A DNA stretch of 11,513 nt, taken from contig WVZH01000335.1 of assembly GCA_011772595.1 (NCBI GenBank), forward strand, positions 36,636 through 48,148, in the 5' to 3' direction. The stretch's first letter is position 1, and each line of letters starts with the position of its first letter. Source of the DNA: Anaerolineales bacterium. GTDB lineage: Bacteria; Chloroflexota; Anaerolineae; Anaerolineales; E44-bin32. This document shows, one piece after another, positions 8,233 to 11,513 of the stretch. The notes below the pieces were generated by a model, which was given only the letters and a program-made list of their open reading frames with translations, made no database searches and was not told the origin of the DNA. The translations under genes and the position numbers were made by a program.

Positions 8233-8250
8233 CATCAAGCAAGTTTGATG
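8233..8250 (+). other. Short inverted repeat just after the molybdenum cluster
   Basis: CATCAA (8233-8238) and TTGATG (8245-8250) form a 6-bp stem over a 6-nt spacer 3 bases after the stop codon. No T-run follows, so it is not a convincing intrinsic terminator. I see no better terminator before the next promoter. Confidence 0.25.
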
Positions 8251-8343
8251 GTTGCATTCGACACATTTTGGTTTTGCGTTGATGCTAGCGAAATAGGATG
8301 ACTGCCAGGGACCATCCTCACGAGAAATCAGAGGTTGATCTTG

Positions 8344-8372
8344 TTGAGTCCTTTGGGGCGGTGCGCTATACT
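8344..8372 (+). promoter_or_regulatory. Predicted sigma-70-type promoter of the receiver gene
   Basis: TTGAGT (8344-8349), a 17-nt spacer and TATACT (8367-8372). Transcription would start near 8379, about 30 bases before the ATG at 8408. It separates the receiver gene from the molybdenum cluster. Confidence 0.6.
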
Positions 8373-8407
8373 TTGGGGAGGGACCTATCTTAGGGGATTA
8401 GCACATT

Positions 8408-8800
8408 ATGGCGCGTCCGAAAATTCTCATTGTTGACGACGACACAACCATCGCTGGGATGTTTGGAGTCTTGTTGGAAGGAGAGGGTTTTCAGACTGTC
8501 ATCGTTCACGGAACCAGCAGCGCGATTAATATCATTCGCCGGGAGAAACCGGATCTCGTGTTGTTGGACGTGATGGTGCCCGGCGTTTCCGGACTCGAGT
8601 TGTGTAGCTATATCCGGCGTGAACCGGATTTGAAGGATTTACCGGTCATCATGGTTTCAGCGCGCCATAGTCCTGAGGACGTCCAGCGAGGTCTTGATTC
8701 TGGAGCCACGATTTACCTAATAAAGCCTGTATCTAGGAAAGATCTCATGGACGGCATCAACCAAGCCTTGAGAAAAGGTATGGAGCCGGCTGCGCGTTGA
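8408..8800 (+). CDS. Stand-alone response regulator receiver (CheY-like) protein
   Basis: A 130-residue protein consisting only of a phosphoacceptor receiver domain. The acidic pocket is D10-D12 (ILIVDDD), the phosphorylation site is D54 (VLLDVMVPG), and S84 in VSAR and K106 in IKPV complete the switch. Y103 is in the aromatic switch region. There is no output domain, so it must act through a partner protein or in a phosphorelay. No histidine kinase is in the window. An AGGGG (8392-8396) 11 nt upstream is the best ribosome binding site for ATG 8408. It has its own promoter, and the TTGA of the following aspS promoter overlaps its stop codon. Nothing links it to the molybdenum enzyme beyond position. 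The family assignment is certain; the pathway is unknown. Confidence 0.95.
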   Translation: MARPKILIVDDDTTIAGMFGVLLEGEGFQTVIVHGTSSAINIIRREKPDLVLLDVMVPGVSGLELCSYIRREPDLKDLPVIMVSARHSPEDVQRGLDSGATIYLIKPVSRKDLMDGINQALRKGMEPAAR

Positions 8801-8826
8801 CCTGTGATGTGCAAGGGTGCTATAAT
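8797..8826 (+). promoter_or_regulatory. Strong predicted promoter of aspS (extended -10)
   Basis: TTGACC (8797-8802), an 18-nt spacer and a perfect TATAAT (8821-8826) preceded by TGC, giving an extended -10. The -35 overlaps the stop codon of the receiver gene. The predicted start of transcription is at or next to A8833, leaving a leader of about 168 nt before aspS. Confidence 0.75.
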
Positions 8827-8832
8827 CCACAC

Positions 8833-8922
8833 ATGTACGCCCAACAAGAAGTTACGAAGCGAGCGAATAATTCCAATCCCGATGAATACTTTTCTCGGGT
8901 GGTGGAATCTTACAGCTCCTAA
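8833..8922 (+). CDS. Possible leader ORF of aspS (29 codons)
   Basis: An ATG at 8833 opens a 29-codon reading frame ending at TAA 8920-8922. The ATG coincides with the predicted transcription start, so no ribosome binding site could precede it and it would be translated leaderless. Codons 12, 13 and 15 are Asn (AAT) and codon 17 is Asp (GAT). They lie across the 5' arm of the hairpin at 8870-8908. That arrangement would suit an attenuator leader peptide sensing charged tRNA-Asn or tRNA-Asp. It could equally be a chance frame. Confidence 0.3.
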   Translation: MYAQQEVTKRANNSNPDEYFSRVVESYSS

Positions 8923-8931
8923 TCGCACCAC
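8870..8931 (+). promoter_or_regulatory. Alternative hairpins in the aspS leader
   Basis: Hairpin 1 pairs ATTCCA (8870-8875) with TGGAAT (8903-8908) and CCCGA (8878-8882) with TCGGG (8895-8899). A small internal loop lies between the helices, and the apical loop is 12 nt. A competing helix pairs GTGGTG (8899-8904) with CACCAC (8926-8931). Both cannot form at once, as expected of a regulatory leader. It does not match the T-box consensus: GGGTGG is present at 8897-8902 but the ACCGCG part is not. Confidence 0.45.
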
Positions 8932-8943
8932 GGCTGGCTTATC

Positions 8944-8985
8944 TCGCCGCCCGATGCCCTTCCGATCGGGCGGCGAAGTGTTTAT
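8944..8985 (+). terminator. Terminator-like hairpin in the aspS leader
   Basis: A perfect 12-bp, mostly G-C stem (8944-8955 with 8965-8976) over a 9-nt loop, followed by a weak T-rich stretch (TGTTTAT). It lies after the promoter and ends 13 bases before the ribosome binding site of aspS. It cannot end the upstream gene's transcript without also affecting aspS, so attenuation or another leader role is likely. GGC-GGC (8932-8938) could pair with GCCGCC (8946-8951) and block the stem. The poor T-tract makes strong termination uncertain. Confidence 0.5.
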
Positions 8986-9000
8986 CCAAGAGGTGGCATG

Positions 9001-10803
9001 ATGTATCGGACACACACCTGCGGTGAATTACGACCAGAACATACTGACCAACGTGTCACATTGGCCGGGTGGGTCAACAGACGTCGTGATCACGGTGGCG
9101 TGGCCTTTCTCGACCTGCGCGATCGCTCGGGCGTCGTGCAAGTCGTGGCTAATCCGGAGACGTCGCCTTCCTCTCATGAGGCGGCAGAGGCTGTGCGCAG
9201 TGAATGGGTGGTTCAGGTAGAAGGTGTTGTTCGCCAGCGACCCAAGGGAATGGTGAATCCCTCATTAGCAACCGGGGAAATCGAGGTCGTAGCGGATCGC
9301 GTAACTGTCCTCAACCCTGCACAAACGCCACCATTTTTGATCAATGAGGAGAGTGAGGTCGATGAGACCGTGCGCCTGAAATACCGCTACCTCGATCTTC
9401 GTCGAGCTCGCATGCAACGCAATCTCCAGCTTCGCCATCGTGTTGTGAAGTACATAAGAGATTTCCTGGATGAGCGCGGTTTCTGGGAGGTTGAGACGCC
9501 CATTCTGTTCAAAACAACGCCAGAAGGGGCACGGGATTATCTGGTCCCTTCACGCGTTCACCCTGGCGAGTTCTATGCGCTACCTCAATCCCCTCAACAA
9601 CTCAAGCAACTTCTGATGGTAGCCGGCGTGGAACGCTATTTCCAAATCGCACGTTGTTTCCGGGACGAGGATCAGCGCGGGGATCGTCAACCCGAATTCA
9701 CCCAACTCGATCTCGAAATGTCCTTCGTTGATCGGGAGGACGTCATGGCGATTACGGAAGAACTGTTTACAACGTTGGTCACTTCATTGTTTCCCCAAAA
9801 GCGTATTCTCGCAACACCATGGCCGCGATTAACTTACAGGGAGGCACTCGAGCGCTTCGGGAGAGATGATCCGGATATCCGCTTTAAGTTGGAGTTGGAG
9901 GATATCAGTGATCTAGTAAAAGGATGTGGATTCAAGGTCTTTGAGCAAGCTATATCATCGGGGGGAGAGGTTCGGGGTTTGAATGCCAAGGGCTGTGGAG
10001 GATTCAGTCGACGGGAAATCGACGAGCTCTCAGAATATATCGAACCTTTCGGGGCAAAAGGATTGGCTTATCTGGCCGTACTCGAGAATGGGGAAACCCG
10101 TTCCTCCTTCACGAAATTTCTCTCTTCAGAGATTCAGAAAGCCATCATGGATCGTTTAGAAGCCGAGCCGGGTGATTTATTACTTTTCGTTGCGGACCGT
10201 CCTGCGGTTGTGTTCGAGTCCTTAAGCCGTTTAAGAGTCCACTTAGCCGATCGCATGGGAATGCTTGATCCCGAAATTTTGGCTTTCTGTTGGGTGATCG
10301 ACTTTCCATTCGTCACATGGAACGAGGAGGAGCACAGATGGGATCCCAGCCATCACCTCTTCACTGCTCCGATGACCGAGGACATCCCTCTATTGGATGA
10401 GGATCCCGGTGGAGCTCGTGGTCAGCAATACGACATGGTACTCAACGGTTTGGAGGTTGGAGGCGGAAGTATCCGCATTCACGACCGAGATCTCCAAGAG
10501 AAGGTGTTCGCGCTGATCGGTCTTACACCTGAGGTGGCGAATGCGCGTTTCGGACACCTGTTAGAGGCTTTCGAATATGGGACACCTCCGCATGGAGGCA
10601 TTGCACCGGGGATCGATCGACTGTGTCGGATATTCGCTGGAGAGCCGCACATCCGTGACGTAATCGCCTTCCCGAAGAATCAAGCGGCTCGCGACGTGAT
10701 GGCCAGTGCGCCTTCCCCCGCGGAACCAGATCAACTGGAGGAGCTACACATACGTCTTCTTCAGGATATTCATGATCAGGGAGACATGGACAAGGCTGTG
10801 TGA
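9001..10803 (+). CDS. aspS: Aspartyl-tRNA synthetase (probably non-discriminating)
   Basis: A class II synthetase of full bacterial length (600 residues) that charges tRNA with aspartate. It has an N-terminal OB-fold anticodon-binding domain (1 to about 110) and motif 1 around RGFWEVETP (159-167). The flipping loop and active-site segment is TTPEGARDY and [12 protein letters not shown] (172-204). Motif 2 is [19 protein letters not shown] (219-237). A bacterial GAD insertion domain follows at about 290-415, and motif 3 is [10 protein letters not shown]31 (RRRDHGG) and G83 (RPKG) are the residue types I recall from non-discriminating AspRS such as that of Pseudomonas aeruginosa, so it may also make Asp-tRNA-Asn for GatCAB amidation. 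Two ATGs are adjacent. 9001 is preferred because GAGG of AGAGGTGG (8989-8996) lies 7 nt before it, against 4 nt for 8998. It has its own promoter and structured leader. Confidence 0.97.
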   Translation: MYRTHTCGELRPEHTDQRVTLAGWVNRRRDHGGVAFLDLRDRSGVVQVVANPETSPSSHEAAEAVRSEWVVQVEGVVRQRPKGMVNPSLATGEIEVVADRVTVLNPAQTPPFLINEESEVDETVRLKYRYLDLRRARMQRNLQLRHRVVKYIRDFLDERGFWEVETPILFKTTPEGARDYLVPSRVHPGEFYALPQSPQQLKQLLMVAGVERYFQIARCFRDEDQRGDRQPEFTQLDLEMSFVDREDVMAITEELFTTLVTSLFPQKRILATPWPRLTYREALERFGRDDPDIRFKLELEDISDLVKGCGFKVFEQAISSGGEVRGLNAKGCGGFSRREIDELSEYIEPFGAKGLAYLAVLENGETRSSFTKFLSSEIQKAIMDRLEAEPGDLLLFVADRPAVVFESLSRLRVHLADRMGMLDPEILAFCWVIDFPFVTWNEEEHRWDPSHHLFTAPMTEDIPLLDEDPGGARGQQYDMVLNGLEVGGGSIRIHDRDLQEKVFALIGLTPEVANARFGHLLEAFEYGTPPHGGIAPGIDRLCRIFAGEPHIRDVIAFPKNQAARDVMASAPSPAEPDQLEELHIRLLQDIHDQGDMDKAV

Positions 10804-10815
10804 TCGTGGTATATA
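10787..10815 (+). promoter_or_regulatory. Possible promoter for the RNA downstream of aspS
   Basis: TGGACA (10787-10792), a 17-nt spacer and TATATA (10810-10815), inside and just after the end of aspS. A transcript would begin near 10822 and reach the terminator at 11000-11030, about 200 nt. Confidence 0.4.
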
Positions 10816-10867
10816 TTTCAATGCCCTGCTGTGTACGTGATGCTGCTAGAGGTTTTGAGCCAACACT

Positions 10868-11000
10868 TTAAGAATGGAGTCCTTCCTCCGTTGGGGGACG
10901 CGATAGGCTAGAGCCAAGGCGGAGCCCACGGGTAGAACTCCACCTGCGAAAGCAGGTTCAAAACAACGCCGCACACGACATGGCGGGGTGATTTATTCTG
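10868..11000 (+). ncRNA. Structured RNA candidate, 6S-like
   Basis: No protein frame fits here, but the region folds into a rod. The closing stem pairs 10871-10891 with 10980-10999: AGAAT with ATTCT, then GAG, TC, TTCC and CCGT with TTT, GA, GGGG and ATGG. One bulge and two 1x1 mismatches interrupt it, and several pairs are G-U. An open bubble of about 19-20 nt per side follows (10892-10910 and 10960-10979). A terminal arm pairs GAGCC (10911-10915) with GGTTC (10955-10959) and GG-c-GGAG (10918-10924) with CTCC-a-CC (10938-10944). Stem, large bubble and terminal arm is the layout of 6S RNA, which binds RNA polymerase. The bubble strand AAAACAACGCCGCACACGAC recalls the same part of E. coli 6S. 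I also recall a B. subtilis 6S RNA lying beside aspS. An alternative ACCTGC-GAAA-GCAGGT hairpin (10942-10957) exists. The ends are approximate. Confidence 0.5.
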
Positions 11001-11030
11001 CGATGGAGATCCTCCATCGCTGTTTTTCTT
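11000..11030 (+). terminator. Strong intrinsic terminator
   Basis: A perfect 9-bp stem GCGATGGAG (11000-11008) and CTCCATCGC (11012-11020) over a 3-nt loop, followed by TGTTTTTCTT. It should end transcripts from aspS and from the RNA candidate directly upstream, isolating recA. Confidence 0.9.
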
Positions 11031-11091
11031 GGGCCGCAGCGCGTGGAATCTGGCACCGTCGGACAATTTTTCCCATTAAAATTCAATTTCC

Positions 11092-11120
11092 TTGCACTTC
11101 GCTTTAATCTCAGGTAGACT
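11092..11120 (+). promoter_or_regulatory. Predicted recA promoter
   Basis: TTGCAC (11092-11097), a 17-nt spacer and TAGACT (11115-11120). Transcription would start near 11127, leaving a short leader before the ATG at 11151. I see neither a GAAC-N4-GTTC nor a CTG-N10-CAG type LexA site here. Upstream, 11031-11091 shows nothing I can interpret. Confidence 0.5.
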
Positions 11121-11150
11121 CTTCTTATCCGAATTATTAATGAGGTGCAA

Positions 11151-11513
11151 ATGGCCGGCGAGCGTGAGAAAGCGCTAGAAGCGGCCGTAAGTGAAATCAA
11201 GAAGCGGTATGGTGATGGTGCGGTGATGCGCCTAGGGGAGGCGTCACATTTGATGGTGGAGACGGTGCCTACGGGTTCCCTAGCGCTGGATCTCGCGCTG
11301 GGCGTAGGAGGCATCCCTCGTGGTCGCGTCACCGAGATCTACGGTCCCGAAGCCTCCGGTAAAACCACTTTGTGCCAGCATATCGTAGCGGAAGCGCAGC
11401 AGAATGGGGGCGTGTGTGCCTTCGTCGATATGGAGCACGCACTGGATCCGTCCTACGCCGCGCGTTGCGGTGTGGACGTGGACAATCTTTACATCTCCCA
11501 GCCGGATATGGGT
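11151..11513 (+). CDS. recA: Recombinase RecA (3' end missing)
   Basis: The first 121 residues of RecA, the ATP-dependent DNA strand-exchange protein of homologous recombination, which also triggers LexA cleavage. The N-terminal helix ([20 protein letters not shown], 7-26) starts the polymerisation region, and [21 protein letters not shown] (39-59) is highly conserved. The Walker A motif is GPEASGKTT (65-73), with Ala where most RecA proteins have Ser (GPESSGKTT). VDMEHALDP (92-100) contains the catalytic glutamate E95; the usual Ala before it is Met. The start at 11151 is supported by GAGG at 11142-11145 with a 5-nt spacer. It stands alone behind its own promoter and a strong terminator. The gene continues beyond the window edge. 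Confidence 0.97.
   Translation, partial: MAGEREKALEAAVSEIKKRYGDGAVMRLGEASHLMVETVPTGSLALDLALGVGGIPRGRVTEIYGPEASGKTTLCQHIVAEAQQNGGVCAFVDMEHALDPSYAARCGVDVDNLYISQPDMG

Noticed and set aside
8296..8317. GGATG / CATCC hairpin before the receiver gene as a terminator
   Set aside because: It has only 5 bp with a 12-nt loop and no T-run.
8890..8940. T-box riboswitch in the aspS leader
   Set aside because: GGGTGG matches the start of the T-box core, but the following NACCGCG is absent and no standard stem I with specifier loop was seen.
8804..9001. 65-codon + strand frame in the aspS leader
   Set aside because: It starts upstream of the TATAAT, so its start codon would not be on the predicted transcript, and it has no ribosome binding site.
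10935..10970. tRNA T-arm (GGTTCAAAAC looks like a T-loop)
   Set aside because: The bases after the loop do not pair back with GCAGG, and no anticodon or acceptor stem can be built.
10860..11000. SRP RNA, tmRNA or RNase P RNA in the aspS-recA gap
   Set aside because: The hallmark sequences (GGAAG-type SRP tip, tmRNA tRNA-like ends, RNase P GAGGAAAGTC) are absent.
10958..11332. 124-codon minus-strand frame across the recA promoter
   Set aside because: It is antisense to the start of recA and covers the terminator and recA promoter; its product looks like noise.

Overview
This 11.5 kb window looks like ordinary chromosomal DNA of a free-living bacterium. It has moderate GC, every gene is on the + strand, genes are tightly packed, and there are housekeeping genes and no mobile elements. 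The mix of a molybdenum hydroxylase cluster with aspS and recA, and the style of the proteins, suggests a Chloroflexota (Anaerolineae-like) genome. That placement is inference, since no 16S rRNA or other decisive marker is present.

Region 1 (1-8229) is a molybdenum-hydroxylase (xanthine dehydrogenase family) locus. It begins with the 3' part of a protein fusing an FAD-binding domain to a [2Fe-2S] subunit. A small two-helix membrane protein and a 569-residue protein with a nucleoside-phosphorylase-like C-terminal half follow. Next is the molybdopterin-binding catalytic subunit, then three maturation genes: a YqeB-type protein, a YqeC P-loop domain fused to a MocA-like nucleotidyltransferase, and a second stand-alone MocA-like nucleotidyltransferase. 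From the large subunit to 8229 the genes overlap or lie 1 base apart, so they should be co-translated. YqeB and YqeC are the families tied to selenium-dependent molybdenum hydroxylases, so the enzyme may carry a labile selenium at its Mo centre. The nucleoside-phosphorylase-like neighbour points to purines, but the substrate cannot be read from the sequence.

Region 2 (8230-8800) is a stand-alone CheY-like receiver protein behind its own promoter.

Region 3 (8797-10803) is aspS, encoding a bacterial-type aspartyl-tRNA synthetase that keeps residues associated with non-discriminating enzymes. Its extended -10 promoter starts inside the stop codon of the preceding gene. The roughly 170-nt leader holds a possible leaderless 29-codon ORF, an imperfect hairpin with a competing partner, and a 12-bp hairpin just before the ribosome binding site. 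This looks like an undescribed regulatory leader.

Region 4 (10804-11150) has no protein gene. It holds a structured RNA candidate with a 6S-like rod shape, a very good intrinsic terminator, and the recA promoter. recA itself (11151 onward) runs off the right edge.
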